Positions 8,785-19,119 of a stretch of DNA of 64,000 bases are shown here, one piece after another. The translations under genes and the position numbers were made by a program. Each line of letters opens with the position of its first letter. The stretch's first letter is position 1. The notes below the pieces were generated by a model that saw nothing but the letters and a program-made list of their open reading frames with translations, did not search any database and was not told the origin of the DNA. Source of the stretch: Demetria terragena DSM 11295 (GTDB lineage: Bacteria; Actinomycetota; Actinomycetes; Actinomycetales; Dermatophilaceae); contig NZ_AQXW01000003.1 in the NCBI RefSeq assembly GCF_000376825.1, forward strand, positions 124,001 through 188,000. The letters run 5' to 3'.

Positions 8785-9779
8785 GGTTGTCTCCTTCGTG
8801 CGGCGCGCTGTCCGGTGCGGAGGCGCTGCTCTGTGGTTGGTGAATCAACAGTCACCTGAGCGGGGTCGAAGTACCACGGAGAAGTCAAAGAGCCGAAATG
8901 TCCGGGTTGTACGGGTTCGGTCGCTGTTCTGGTGCGAGAGGTCAGCAGGACTCCACTGACCACGACCACGCAGCCCAGTAGTTCGATGGTGTTCGCCGTC
9001 TCGCCCAGGACAATCCAGGCGCTCGTGAGTCCAACGACAGGGACGAGCATCGAGTACGGGGCGACGGTGCTCGCCGGGTGCCGGGACATCAGCCAGGTCC
9101 AGATTCCACTACCGGCGACGCTCCCCAGGAGGCAGGTGTAGAGCAGGCCCGCCCAGGCAGCCCAGGCGTCCCCTGATCCCAGCAAGGAGTCCGTGATGCG
9201 CGCCGGCCCCTCGACCAGCAGGGCAAGCGCCAGCATGGGAAGCGGGGGGACCACGGTCATCCAGAGGGTCAGGTGGAGCGGTTTGGCTGGCTGAGCGAGC
9301 TTGCTGGAGATGTTGCCAAGCGCCCAGCCGAAGGCTGCGCACACGGTGAGAAGAAACGGCAGCCAACTGGCGCCGCCGAGGTGTTGGGAACCGACAATGC
9401 CAAGTCCGGCGACGGCGATCACAATGCCGACGGCACGCTGCGCAGACAGGCGCTCGCCGATCAGGAGCCCGAGCAGAACGGTGAACGGGGCAGAGCTCTG
9501 CAGGACGAGCGAGGCGAGGCCGGCGGGCATTCCTGCGTCCATAGCGGCATACAGGAAGGCAAACTGCAGGACGCCGAAGCCCATGCCATAGCCGATGAGG
9601 TAGCGCAGCGGCACCCTTGGGCGGGGAACCAAAATGATTGTGGGGATCGCGATGAGCGTCCATCGGAGCGCGACGAGGAAGAAGGGTGGGAACTGCTCGA
9701 GGGAGTAGTGAATGGCCAGAAAGTTCAATCCCCAGAAGATGGCGACAAGGCCAGCGAGGAGGCGGTGACGGATCGGCAT
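8778..9779 (-). CDS. EamA (DMT) family transporter
   Basis: 333 residues with about ten hydrophobic helices in two EamA repeats, the drug/metabolite transporter fold, probably an inner-membrane metabolite exporter. The last helix ends near residue 283; the ~50-residue polar tail beyond is unusual and runs 7 bases into the next gene. A LysR regulator is divergent, with only 71 bases between starts, the normal arrangement for a regulator and its exporter target. The substrate (amino acid or drug) cannot be told. Confidence 0.88.
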   Translation of the reverse strand: MPIRHRLLAGLVAIFWGLNFLAIHYSLEQFPPFFLVALRWTLIAIPTIILVPRPRVPLRYLIGYGMGFGVLQFAFLYAAMDAGMPAGLASLVLQSSAPFTVLLGLLIGERLSAQRAVGIVIAVAGLGIVGSQHLGGASWLPFLLTVCAAFGWALGNISSKLAQPAKPLHLTLWMTVVPPLPMLALALLVEGPARITDSLLGSGDAWAAWAGLLYTCLLGSVAGSGIWTWLMSRHPASTVAPYSMLVPVVGLTSAWIVLGETANTIELLGCVVVVSGVLLTSRTRTATEPVQPGHFGSLTSPWYFDPAQVTVDSPTTEQRLRTGQRAARRRQPC

Positions 9780-9795
9780 GTCTCGATCTTGCGAC

Positions 9796-9815
9796 CTAGA
9801 AGTACAAAGGTCTAG
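9796..9815. promoter_or_regulatory. Candidate LysR operator between EamA gene and LysR gene
   Basis: In the 71-base divergent intergenic gap an inverted repeat CTAGA-N10-TCTAG is visible. LysR regulators commonly bind dyads of about 15 bases with a T-N11-A core close to their own promoter, so this is a candidate autoregulatory and EamA-controlling site. The gap is AT-rich compared with the flanking genes and also carries TTGACT near 9825, a possible -35 element for the LysR gene. Prediction only. Confidence 0.4.
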
Positions 9816-9850
9816 CGAATGTTTCTTGACTTATTACTTAGGCTAACTTC

Positions 9851-10735
9851 ATGGACGCGAAGCACCTGACCTTGCTGCGTGAACTGCGTGACCGCGGGAG
9901 TGTGGCCGCAGTTGCGACCGCGACGTACCGCACCCCTTCGGCGATCTCGCAGCAGTTGCGCACCGCGGAACGTGACCTCGGTGTGCGATTAGTTGAGCCA
10001 CAGGGGCGCGGCATACGCCTCACGGACGAGGCGGAGCTTCTCGCCGAGGCGGCGTTAGACGTCGAATCTGCCATTGCGACAGCACAATCCACGCTTGACG
10101 AGTTCCGAGGAGAGGTTTCCGGGGAGGTGAGTGTCGCTGGACTGCCGAGTGCATTGGAGTACGTCGCGCCAGGAGTTTTGGTCGCACTGCGCGAACTGCC
10201 AATCACCGTACGTTTCGATGATCTCGACGTGACTGAGGAGCGCTTCGAGCAGCTCGCCGACGACTACGACATTGTCGTGGCTCATTCGATGCATTCGAGC
10301 CTGTCGCGCCGCCGGGGACTAGTCGTGCGAACAGTCGTCCGTGAGCCGCTCGACATCGCGGTGGCTGTCAGTCACCGGTGGGGCCGGCGCCGCACGATTC
10401 GAGCCAACGATGTGATGGGCGAGCGGTGGATCGCCCCGCCGCCCGGCTATCCCTTTCGCACGCTGCTGGAGGGGATGGAACGGATGACCGGCCAGCAAGC
10501 CAACGTCGTGCAGGAGGTGCGCGACAACCGTACGGTCGAAGCGCTGGTCGCGGCAGGCGTGGGAATTGCCCTGCTGGCGAGGTTTACGACGAGTCAGAAC
10601 CCGGAGCTGAATCTGCTCCACCTGCGCGATGTCAACTCCGCACGCCACGTGTTCGTCATGGCGCGCCGAGACCGGGCCGCTCGAGTCGCGGTACGCCGGG
10701 TCATGGACGAGCTGATCGCGGCGGCTCCGGCGTAA
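9851..10735 (+). CDS. LysR family transcriptional regulator
   Basis: 294 residues. An N-terminal winged HTH (about 1-60: LRELRDRGSVAAVA, then TPSAISQQLR) is followed by a periplasmic-binding-protein-like effector domain (about 90-290). The HTH wording resembles the ArgP/LysG branch that activates divergent amino-acid exporters, although here the target is an EamA protein rather than a LysE protein. Start at ATG 9851 with little Shine-Dalgarno signal, so the transcript may be nearly leaderless. The effector is unknown. The 3' end overlaps the convergent membrane-protein gene by about 35 bases. Confidence 0.9.
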   Translation: MDAKHLTLLRELRDRGSVAAVATATYRTPSAISQQLRTAERDLGVRLVEPQGRGIRLTDEAELLAEAALDVESAIATAQSTLDEFRGEVSGEVSVAGLPSALEYVAPGVLVALRELPITVRFDDLDVTEERFEQLADDYDIVVAHSMHSSLSRRRGLVVRTVVREPLDIAVAVSHRWGRRRTIRANDVMGERWIAPPPGYPFRTLLEGMERMTGQQANVVQEVRDNRTVEALVAAGVGIALLARFTTSQNPELNLLHLRDVNSARHVFVMARRDRAARVAVRRVMDELIAAAPA

Positions 10736-11183
10736 GGGCGCTCACCACCGTGTCGGGGTCCTGCACGCTGACGCCGAGCCGACCACCGTCATGAACGATG
10801 GTGACCATCGGGCCGCCGAGGCGTACCGCTCGGCGGCCTCGTCCTTCCCATCGATAGCCGTAACCGAAGCCGTATCCATCAACCTGGTCGCGCGGCAGCA
10901 CTTCGGTGATGGTGGCGCGGGGGATCCGAGTGGTGGTCGGCCAGTACGCGACGACGACGTCCTCCGCGACCAGGCATACCCGCACTGGGACGGACATCAA
11001 GTGCCAGCCGACGAGGAGCACGGGCAAGAGCAGAAGAGTGACCAGACCCACCTCGAGCACGCTGGCGCCCGAACCGACAACGATCCCGAAGGTGAGCCCG
11101 AGGCACAGGACAAGGAGCGTGAGACCAAGCACGCGCAAGAAGCGGTGTGGGTAGACAGTCGACAGGAGATGCTCGCCGGTCAT
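10701..11183 (-). CDS. Small membrane protein, function unknown
   Basis: 160 residues. Two hydrophobic helices lie near 15-37 and 41-62, followed by a soluble beta-rich domain (about 65-155) that looks like a bacterial PH-type fold (VCLVAEDVVVAYW, then a VTIVHDGGRLGVSV strand pair). A conserved arginine-glycine loop (RWEGRGRRAVRLGG) lies between. I do not recognise a specific family. It is a single gene, convergent with the LysR gene and divergent from mycothione reductase (57 bases apart). Confidence 0.75.
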   Translation of the reverse strand: MTGEHLLSTVYPHRFLRVLGLTLLVLCLGLTFGIVVGSGASVLEVGLVTLLLLPVLLVGWHLMSVPVRVCLVAEDVVVAYWPTTTRIPRATITEVLPRDQVDGYGFGYGYRWEGRGRRAVRLGGPMVTIVHDGGRLGVSVQDPDTVVSALTPEPPRSARP

Positions 11184-11240
11184 GAAACGTGAGTCTAAGG
11201 CGAGTGAACGCCGTCAGCGCCGCGCCGTAGTGTTTCGGTT

Positions 11241-12629
11241 GTGACCCACTACGACCTCGTGATCATCGGTACCGGCTCCGGCAACTCCCTCGTGACACCC
11301 GACTTCAACGACAAGCGGGTTGCGGTCATTGAGAAGGGGCTGTTTGGTGGCACCTGCCTCAATGTCGGGTGCATTCCGACCAAGATGTTCGTCTATGCCG
11401 CTGAGGTGGCGACCGCCATCCGGGGCGCCTCTCGCTATGGCGTCGATGCCAGCCTCGATCAGGTGCGCTGGGCTGATATCCGGGACCGCGTTTTTGGCCG
11501 CATTGACCCGATCGCCGCCGGTGGCAAGAACTACCGCGTCTCAGGCGGGGATGCGCAAAACACCACGGCCTATCTCGGGACGGCCACGTTCACCGGTCCT
11601 CGCGAACTATCCGTCGAGGTGGACGGCGTCACCGAGCAGGTCACCGGCGATCAGGTGGTCATCGCGACCGGCTCCTATGCCACGGTTCCTCCGGTTGTTG
11701 AAGCCTCCGGCGTGGCTTATGAGACCAGCGACACCGTCATGCGGCTGGACGCGTTGCCGGCCTCGATGGTGATCCTCGGCGGTGGCTTCATCGCCACGGA
11801 ATTCGCCCATGTGTTCTCCTCGCTGGGTGTCGAGGTGACCATCGTCAACCGTGGGGCGCAGTTGTTGCGCAAGGAAGACACCGAGATCTCCGAGGCGTTC
11901 ACCCAGATCGCTCAGGACACCTGGGACGTACGGCTCAACCGCACCGTGTCCACTCTCGCGTCAGACGACCGCGGCGTGCACCTCACGTTGGATGACGGCA
12001 CTACCGCTGACGGGGAGGTCCTGCTCGTGGCCACTGGCCGTGCACCCGCCACGGCCGATCTCGGCCTCGACCTGGCGGGGGTAGAACGCCACGACGACGG
12101 ACGGGTACGCGTCGATGAGTTCGGCCGTACCAACGCCGAGGGCGTGTGGTCGCTCGGAGACGCCTCCAACGCCTACCAGCTCAAGCACGTGGCCAACGCC
12201 GAGGCGCGCGCGATCGCGCACAACCTCACCCACCCCGATGATCTGCGCGAGTTGAACCATCGTCATGTCCCCGCCGGAGTCTTCACTCACCCGCAAATCG
12301 CGTCCGTCGGGATGACTGAGGAGCAGGCGCGCGAAGCCGGGCACGACGTCACGGTCAAGACGCAGGCCTACGGCGACACGGCATACGGCTGGGCCATGGA
12401 AGACACCACCAGCCTGTGCAAGCTGGTCGCCGACCGCGCCACCGGACAGCTTCTGGGAGCCCACATCATGGGACCCAACGCGACGACCGTCATTCAGCCG
12501 GTCATTCAGGCGATGAACTTTGGGTTGAGTGCTGCTGACATGGCGCGGGGCCAATACTGGATCCACCCCGCGATGATCGAAGTGCTGGAGAACGCACTGC
12601 TCGGGCTGGACGTGCCGCACGGCGAGTGA
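11241..12629 (+). CDS. mtr: Mycothione reductase
   Basis: A 462-residue FAD-dependent pyridine nucleotide-disulfide oxidoreductase reducing mycothiol disulfide with NADPH in the cytoplasm. It has an N-terminal FAD Rossmann motif (IIGTGSGNSL), the redox pair C39/C44 in GGTCLNVGCIPTK, an NAD(P)H motif ILGGGFIATEF near residue 175, and a C-terminal dimerisation domain with a His-Pro near 445. The SGNS wording and the lack of lipoamide-dehydrogenase features separate it from Lpd. Mycothiol is confined to actinobacteria, so this gene helps place the organism. GTG start. Confidence 0.92.
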   Translation: MTHYDLVIIGTGSGNSLVTPDFNDKRVAVIEKGLFGGTCLNVGCIPTKMFVYAAEVATAIRGASRYGVDASLDQVRWADIRDRVFGRIDPIAAGGKNYRVSGGDAQNTTAYLGTATFTGPRELSVEVDGVTEQVTGDQVVIATGSYATVPPVVEASGVAYETSDTVMRLDALPASMVILGGGFIATEFAHVFSSLGVEVTIVNRGAQLLRKEDTEISEAFTQIAQDTWDVRLNRTVSTLASDDRGVHLTLDDGTTADGEVLLVATGRAPATADLGLDLAGVERHDDGRVRVDEFGRTNAEGVWSLGDASNAYQLKHVANAEARAIAHNLTHPDDLRELNHRHVPAGVFTHPQIASVGMTEEQAREAGHDVTVKTQAYGDTAYGWAMEDTTSLCKLVADRATGQLLGAHIMGPNATTVIQPVIQAMNFGLSAADMARGQYWIHPAMIEVLENALLGLDVPHGE

Positions 12630-12662
12630 TCCGGGAACGTCCGGTGCGCTCGGTACGCTTGA

Positions 12663-12695
12663 GGTCAGGGGGAGAATTCTTCCACCTGCCTGACC
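12663..12695. repeat. Inverted repeat between mtr and DUF808 gene
   Basis: GGTCAGG at 12663-12669 and its complement CCTGACC at 12689-12695 flank a short spacer that holds GAATTC. It lies after the mtr stop and 29 bases before the DUF808 start. It may be a weak terminator or an operator. No T-tract follows. Confidence 0.35.
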
Positions 12696-12723
12696 CCGTC
12701 CACCCGAAGATGAGGAACTGCTG

Positions 12724-13662
12724 ATGGCCAGCGGCTTGTTCGCCCTGTTCGATGATGTTGCCGTGCTCGCGAAGGCTGCTGCGGCATCCATCGACGACAT
12801 CGGCGCCGCAACAGGAAAGGCCAGCGCCAAGGCGGCTGGTGTGATCGTGGACGACACAGCGGTGACGCCGCGCTACGTCCAGGGCCTGGCTGCCGAGCGT
12901 GAGCTGCCGATTATCAAGAAGATCGCCATCGGTTCGCTGCGCAACAAGTTGCTGTTCATCCTCCCGGCTGCGTTGCTACTCAGTCAGTTCCTGCCCTGGG
13001 CGCTGACCCCGCTGCTGATGCTGGGCGGCACCTACCTGTGCTTTGAGGGCGCCGAGAAGATCTGGGAACACTTCTCCGGTCACGCGAAGGAGGAGCAGGC
13101 CCCTGGAGAGGTTGACGAGAAGACCATCGTCAGCAACGCGGTCCGTACCGACTTCATTCTCTCGGCAGAGATCATGGTTATTTCGCTGAACGAGGTCGCC
13201 AACGAGCCGTTCGTCATGCGCGCGATCATCTTGATTGTGGTGGCATTTTTCATCACGGTGTTGGTGTACGGCGTAGTCGGACTCATCGTGAAAATGGACG
13301 ACATCGGCCTACACCTTGCGCAGGGCGGGGCATCGTTCAAGCAGAAGTTCGGCAACGGGCTGGTGGCCTTCATGCCCAAACTGCTGTCGGCGCTGTCGCT
13401 CATCGGCGTCGCCGCCATGATCTGGGTCGGTGGGCACATCCTGCTGGTGGGCACCGACGATTTGGGCTGGCACGGGCTGTACGACTTGGTGCACCACCTT
13501 GAAGAGGGAGTCCACGGCATCGCAGGTGTCGGCGGCATCCTGGCATGGATCGTCAACACCCTGTGCTCGGCGGTGATCGGCCTGATCGTCGGAGGGATCG
13601 TCGTGGCCGTGATGCACCTGATTCCGCGGAAGGACAAGGACGCAGAGGCGCACGCCGCGTGA
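12724..13662 (+). CDS. DUF808 family membrane protein (YedI-like)
   Basis: 312 residues. The start (MASGLFALFDDVAVLAKAAA) and the segment VTPRYVQGLAAERELPIIKKI are hallmarks of the DUF808/YedI family, found in many bacteria as inner-membrane proteins of unknown function. Five or six hydrophobic helices follow (about 75-95, 140-190, 215-250, 265-300). GAGGAACTG precedes the ATG. It is monocistronic, ending at a convergent gap with a hairpin. Confidence 0.9.
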   Translation: MASGLFALFDDVAVLAKAAAASIDDIGAATGKASAKAAGVIVDDTAVTPRYVQGLAAERELPIIKKIAIGSLRNKLLFILPAALLLSQFLPWALTPLLMLGGTYLCFEGAEKIWEHFSGHAKEEQAPGEVDEKTIVSNAVRTDFILSAEIMVISLNEVANEPFVMRAIILIVVAFFITVLVYGVVGLIVKMDDIGLHLAQGGASFKQKFGNGLVAFMPKLLSALSLIGVAAMIWVGGHILLVGTDDLGWHGLYDLVHHLEEGVHGIAGVGGILAWIVNTLCSAVIGLIVGGIVVAVMHLIPRKDKDAEAHAA

Positions 13663-13720
13663 CCACCCGGCTGGCTGACCTCCGACATCGCACGGGAGTT
13701 CCGTCCTCGTTGGTGAATTG

Positions 13721-13758
13721 TTCACTGGGTGGTGCGCTACTTCGCGCCAACCAGTGAA
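13721..13758. terminator. Hairpin in convergent gap, likely bidirectional terminator
   Basis: TTCACTGG (13721-13728) pairs with CCAGTGAA (13751-13758), and an inner GGTGCG/CGCGCC pairing extends the stem after a two-base bulge on each side. It lies between the DUF808 stop (13662) and the end of the MFS gene (13804), where a shared terminator is expected. No T-run is visible, common in high-GC actinobacteria. Confidence 0.55.
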
Positions 13759-13803
13759 GAACCCGCCATCCTGGGCGACCGGCGTCAGTGTGTGGTGCGA
13801 CGA

Positions 13804-15045
13804 TCAGGTCGTTTCCGTGAAGGCTCCAAGGCGGGCCTCACGAAATGGGCTGTGCCACAAGCCGATCGCCGCAGCAGCAAAGAGCCCGGCCGCAACAACC
13901 AGCATCGCCGAGACACCAGTCTGTGTGGCGAGCACGCCCACGACCGGAGCGACGACCACCACGACCGCCCGGTTCATGGAACGCATCGTGGTGTTGGTGC
14001 GTGCCTGCAACTCATCAGGGGTAAGCAACTGTCGGTACGCCATCTCATGGGAGTTGCTGGCACCCATGGCAAAGCCATGCATGGTCTGTCCGAGCCCGAG
14101 GAGCGCGAGTGTCCCGGCGGGCGGGAAGGCCTGGGCGCAGACCATGGCGGCCACACCACCCGCGCTGAGCAGATGGACGCCAATGACCGTACGGCCACTG
14201 CCAAAGCGGCGACCGAGCGCGGGCGAGGTGAGTGCACCCAGCAGCGCCCCGACGCCCGCGCCCGCCGTCACGAGCGCGAAGGTCAACGGCGACAAACCGA
14301 GTGATTCGAGCAGGTAGACCGCGAGGACCGCGCCCAGCGTCGCCTGACCGGCGAACCACACGTGGGTCCAGATCGCGAGGTGGAACAGCACTCCGCCCCG
14401 ATAGACCCAGCGGAGTCCAGCCGCGATCTCCGCCCGCAGGTTGCGGTCCTGCGCAGGTGGCGGTGCTGGCTCAGGCACGCGGATCATGGCGACTGCGGCT
14501 GCCGAGAACAGGGCCGAGGCAGCGGTGGCGATGAGAGCGATCGGGGCCGCGACCACCGTCACGATGAGACCGGCCAGCGAGGGGCCAGCGACTTCGGAGA
14601 CCGCGCTCGTGCCGTCGAGTCGTGAATGCGCAGGCTGAAGGTGCTCCCGCGAGACCAGTCGCGGAAGGAAGGAAAGAGACGCTGCATCGTTGACCAGGGT
14701 CACCAGTGCGGTCAGCGCGACCAGCGCCAGCACCAGGGGCAGGGAGAGCGCATCAAGCCACCACGCGAGGGGTATCAGCACGGTCAGGCCTGCTCGGGCG
14801 AGGTCAGATCCAATCATGACCGGGCGCCGGGCGTACCGATCGACGAGGGCGCCGATCAAGAGCCCGAAGAGCAAGTACGGCAGCCAGCGAGCGGCGCTGA
14901 GCAGTCCGGTCCCCACTGATCCGGCCTGCAGGGTCGTCACCACGATCACCTGGAGGATGACAAAGGAGATCCAGCTTCCGAGTCCGGACACGGCTTCGCC
15001 CGCCCAGAACCAGCGGAAGGGAGACACGCCTGCATCCTCCCTCAC
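13804..15045 (-). CDS. MFS transporter (EntS-like drug/siderophore exporter type)
   Basis: 413 residues with about 12 hydrophobic helices. The N-terminal segment FRWFWAGEAVSGLGSW and the loop VDRYARRP are typical of the EntS/MFS_3 exporters that expel siderophores, macrolides or other small molecules. GTG 15045 is preceded by GGAGG with a 9-base spacer. It is divergent from psd by about 110 bases. No siderophore genes are in the window, so the substrate is open. Confidence 0.87.
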   Translation of the reverse strand: MREDAGVSPFRWFWAGEAVSGLGSWISFVILQVIVVTTLQAGSVGTGLLSAARWLPYLLFGLLIGALVDRYARRPVMIGSDLARAGLTVLIPLAWWLDALSLPLVLALVALTALVTLVNDAASLSFLPRLVSREHLQPAHSRLDGTSAVSEVAGPSLAGLIVTVVAAPIALIATAASALFSAAAVAMIRVPEPAPPPAQDRNLRAEIAAGLRWVYRGGVLFHLAIWTHVWFAGQATLGAVLAVYLLESLGLSPLTFALVTAGAGVGALLGALTSPALGRRFGSGRTVIGVHLLSAGGVAAMVCAQAFPPAGTLALLGLGQTMHGFAMGASNSHEMAYRQLLTPDELQARTNTTMRSMNRAVVVVVAPVVGVLATQTGVSAMLVVAAGLFAAAAIGLWHSPFREARLGAFTETT

Positions 15046-15156
15046 GAACGGGCGCCTCCGACCAGCCCAGGTAACTACTCACCAGGCCTCGCCTGTGAGC
15101 ATGACGAGGTCTAAGCCGCTACGGTTGCGGAACCTGACCGCACCCGGAGACCACAC

Positions 15157-15828
15157 ATGCCTTTCCTGCCCCCGATCGATCGGGAGGCCGCGCTGCCCGC
15201 GGCACTTGGCGCGACACCTGCTGCCGTCGCGCTGTTGGCCGGTCGACGCCGTACCGCCACCGCGCTGCTTGCGCTCCCGGCCGCCCTGGCGTTGTTCTTC
15301 CGAGACCCGGAGCGCTCTGCGGATGTCGCGGAGGTCCCGGTCGATGAGGTACGCGCACCGGCCGACGGGCGCGTGATGTATGTCGGCCCGGTGCAACCCG
15401 AGGTCGCCGTAGGGCTCGACCCTGAGGTCGACTGGCAGCAGGTCAGCATCTTCCTGTCGGTCTTCAACGTTCACATCAACCGCGCGCCGTATGCCGGTGT
15501 CGTGGAGTCAGTGTCCTACCGCCCGGGCAACTGGCACGCCGCCTATCGCTATGAGAGCGCGTTCGAAAATGAGCGCTCCGACATCGTGGTGTCGCGCTCC
15601 GTGGCTGGCCAGCAGCGCCGGTACGTCGTTCGCCAGATCGTCGGTTTGCTGGCTCGACGGGTCGTCACCCGAATCGAGGCGGGCGACACGCTGGCAACGG
15701 GCGAGCGCATTGGTCTGATGAAGTTCGGTTCGCGAATGGATGTCTTCCTTCCGCCAGAGGTCGAACTGTCGGTTGGCCAGGGCGCGCGGGTGGTTGCCGG
15801 TGAGTCGGTGATCGCACGATGGAAGTAA
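15157..15828 (+). CDS. psd: Phosphatidylserine decarboxylase proenzyme
   Basis: A 223-residue, single-domain form. It converts phosphatidylserine to phosphatidylethanolamine at the membrane. The self-cleavage motif is GSR at residues 191-193 (LMKFGSRMD); the Ser becomes the pyruvoyl prosthetic group. Also visible are RAPADGRV near 67 and the FLSVFNVHINRAPYAG segment near 99-114 that holds catalytic His residues. A hydrophobic N-terminus (18-48) anchors it. It overlaps pssA by 10 bases, so the two PE-synthesis steps are coupled. Confidence 0.93.
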   Translation: MPFLPPIDREAALPAALGATPAAVALLAGRRRTATALLALPAALALFFRDPERSADVAEVPVDEVRAPADGRVMYVGPVQPEVAVGLDPEVDWQQVSIFLSVFNVHINRAPYAGVVESVSYRPGNWHAAYRYESAFENERSDIVVSRSVAGQQRRYVVRQIVGLLARRVVTRIEAGDTLATGERIGLMKFGSRMDVFLPPEVELSVGQGARVVAGESVIARWK

Positions 15829-16718
15829 ACGAACGCCGGACCACCAAGCGGGTCCTCGATCATTGGCGCCTGGAGTCGCACTCTGGTGCGGAAGTCGTCT
15901 CGCTACGCCAACTGAGCACCAGGGAAAAGTGCCGGGTCACCGCCCCGAGCGTGTTGACGACGGGCAACATGGCGTGCGGCTTCTCGGCGCTGCTCCTGGC
16001 GATGAATGAGCACCCCGTTGCCGCAGCGGCGTTGATCGTCGGCGCGATCGTCCTCGACATCGCCGACGGTGCAGTGGCCCGCGCCGTGGGCGCGACCTCG
16101 CCGTTCGGCGTCCAGATGGACTCACTAGCCGACCTGATCTCATTCGGCGTGGCACCTGCTCTGATCGTCTACACCTGGGTTCTTCCCGAGTGGCCTGTGA
16201 TCGCCTGGCTCGGCGCGTTCGTCTGGTTGGCGTGCGCGGCGTTCCGGCTGGCGAGATTCAACTTCACCGTCGACCCGACGGCAGACAAGCGCTATTTCGT
16301 GGGTTTGCCGAGTCCCGGCGCCGCCGCCGTCGTGGCCGCCACGGTCTTCGCGCTCAGTGATCCAGACATCACTGGTCCAGACTTTCGGGCCGGCCCGGCC
16401 ATCTTGCTCCCGGCCGTGATCAGCCTGGTGCCCGCCTTCTTGATGGTGAGCACGATCCGCTTCCGGTCCTTCCGGGATCTGATCTCCCCGAAGACCACGC
16501 AAACCCGAGTCATCACCGGGCTCTCGCTCGTCGCTGTGCTGATCGGGTTGGTCATCGCGCCAGCCACGACCGCCTTAATCCTGGCCTACCTCTATGTCCT
16601 GACCGCCCCGCTGGGCGTGCTGACCGCGCCGCTGCGCCGCCAGATCTTCGGGCCGGAGTCCATCGCGCCGCCGCGCCGTCGCCAGCAGTCGGTGTTCCTG
16701 CCGGTTCAAGACGACTGA
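15819..16718 (+). CDS. pssA: CDP-diacylglycerol-serine O-phosphatidyltransferase
   Basis: 299 residues. It makes phosphatidylserine from CDP-diacylglycerol and serine, the substrate of the preceding decarboxylase. The CDP-alcohol phosphotransferase motif DG-x2-AR-x8-G-x3-D-x3-D is complete at residues 83-105. Eight or so hydrophobic helices follow from residue 45 to 280. ATG 15819 lies inside psd and gives a ~35-residue polar N-terminal extension; a downstream start is possible. The C-terminus is basic. Confidence 0.92.
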   Translation: MEVNERRTTKRVLDHWRLESHSGAEVVSLRQLSTREKCRVTAPSVLTTGNMACGFSALLLAMNEHPVAAAALIVGAIVLDIADGAVARAVGATSPFGVQMDSLADLISFGVAPALIVYTWVLPEWPVIAWLGAFVWLACAAFRLARFNFTVDPTADKRYFVGLPSPGAAAVVAATVFALSDPDITGPDFRAGPAILLPAVISLVPAFLMVSTIRFRSFRDLISPKTTQTRVITGLSLVAVLIGLVIAPATTALILAYLYVLTAPLGVLTAPLRRQIFGPESIAPPRRRQQSVFLPVQDD

Positions 16719-16846
16719 CACACCAGGCACGGGGCGCCGCGAACGGTGGTGGGCGGCGCTATCCTGACAAGGCCGGCGTGGGCGATAACCCGCGGATGGC
16801 CCAGAGGGGCGCGCCGAGCCAACCGAAGCGCAAGGAGTTTGACCAT

Positions 16847-18283
<1,437 letters not shown>

Positions 18284-18308
18284 GTCGACCTGACCTCGAC
18301 TCACCACA

Positions 18309-18348
18309 CGGCCCGGGACACGCGCACCGCAGCGAGTGTCCCGGGCCG
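18309..18348 (+). terminator. Strong GC hairpin after ahcY
   Basis: CGGCCCGGGACAC (18309-18321) pairs perfectly with GTGTCCCGGGCCG (18336-18348) around a 14-base loop, and outer CACAC/GTGTG segments can extend the stem. It starts 25 bases after the ahcY stop and ends about 90 bases before mtrA. Probable intrinsic-type terminator or attenuator; no T-tract follows, as is common in this phylum. Confidence 0.7.
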
Positions 18349-18438
18349 CGGTGTGCGCGTCGAGGGCATGGAATGTTGCGCGCCGTGTGAAGATACTCCG
18401 AGAGCCGAATGATCTGATGCCTGATGGGAGGCTGTCGC

Positions 18439-19116
18439 GTGAAGGGTCGAGTACTCGTCGTTGATGACGACCCGGCATTGTCGGAGATGTTGGGCATCAT
18501 CCTGCATAACGAAGGCCTTGAGGTCGCCAACTGCGCCGATGGGGCCGCTGCCGTTCAGGCTTTCCGGGACAGCAAACCCGATGTGGTGCTGCTCGATGTG
18601 ATGCTTCCCGGGATCGATGGTGTCGAGGTGTGTCGGCGCATCCGCGTGGAATCCGTGACCCCGATCATCATGTTGACCGCGCGCACCGACACCGTTGATG
18701 TCGTGCTCGGCCTGGAGTCGGGCGCAGACGACTACATCAGCAAGCCGTTCAAACCCCAAGAACTCGTGGCCCGCGTACGCGCTCGGTTGCGCCGCGGGGA
18801 CGAGCCTGACCCGGAGCGGTTGACGATCGCCGACCTTTCCATCGACGTCGCTGGGCACAGTGTCACCCGCGATGGCAAGCAAATCTCGTTGACTCCCTTG
18901 GAGTTTGACCTGCTCGTGGCCTTAGCCAGAAAGCCCTGGCAGGTCTTCACCCGCGAGGTCCTACTGGAGCAGGTGTGGGGATACCGGCACGCCGGTGATA
19001 CACGTCTGGTCAACGTGCACGTACAGCGGCTGCGCTCCAAGGTAGAGATCGATCCCGAGCACCCCGAGGTTGTCCTGACCGTCCGCGGCGTCGGATATAA
19101 AGCAGGTCCGAGCTAG
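18439..19116 (+). CDS. mtrA: Response regulator MtrA
   Basis: 225 residues from GTG 18439 (GGGAG 8 bases upstream). OmpR-family regulator: receiver domain with acidic pocket VVDDD, phosphoacceptor Asp near residue 53 in LLDVMLPG, and a K in the SKPFKPQELVARVRARLRR segment, then a winged-helix DNA-binding domain ending VLTVRGVGYKAG. It is close to mycobacterial MtrA along its whole length, including LGLESGADDYI. In actinobacteria it controls cell-wall hydrolase, division and osmotic-stress genes. mtrB starts 4 bases after its stop. Confidence 0.96.
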   Translation: MKGRVLVVDDDPALSEMLGIILHNEGLEVANCADGAAAVQAFRDSKPDVVLLDVMLPGIDGVEVCRRIRVESVTPIIMLTARTDTVDVVLGLESGADDYISKPFKPQELVARVRARLRRGDEPDPERLTIADLSIDVAGHSVTRDGKQISLTPLEFDLLVALARKPWQVFTREVLLEQVWGYRHAGDTRLVNVHVQRLRSKVEIDPEHPEVVLTVRGVGYKAGPS

Positions 19117-19119
19117 TCG

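Noticed and set aside
8785-8960. c-di-AMP (ydaO) riboswitch upstream of the NlpC gene
   Set aside because: Wall hydrolase genes of actinobacteria often have one, but the conserved blocks are missing and the region is EamA coding sequence.
16719-16846. Possible SAH riboswitch upstream of ahcY
   Set aside because: The leader was read for the conserved SAH aptamer blocks and none is present.
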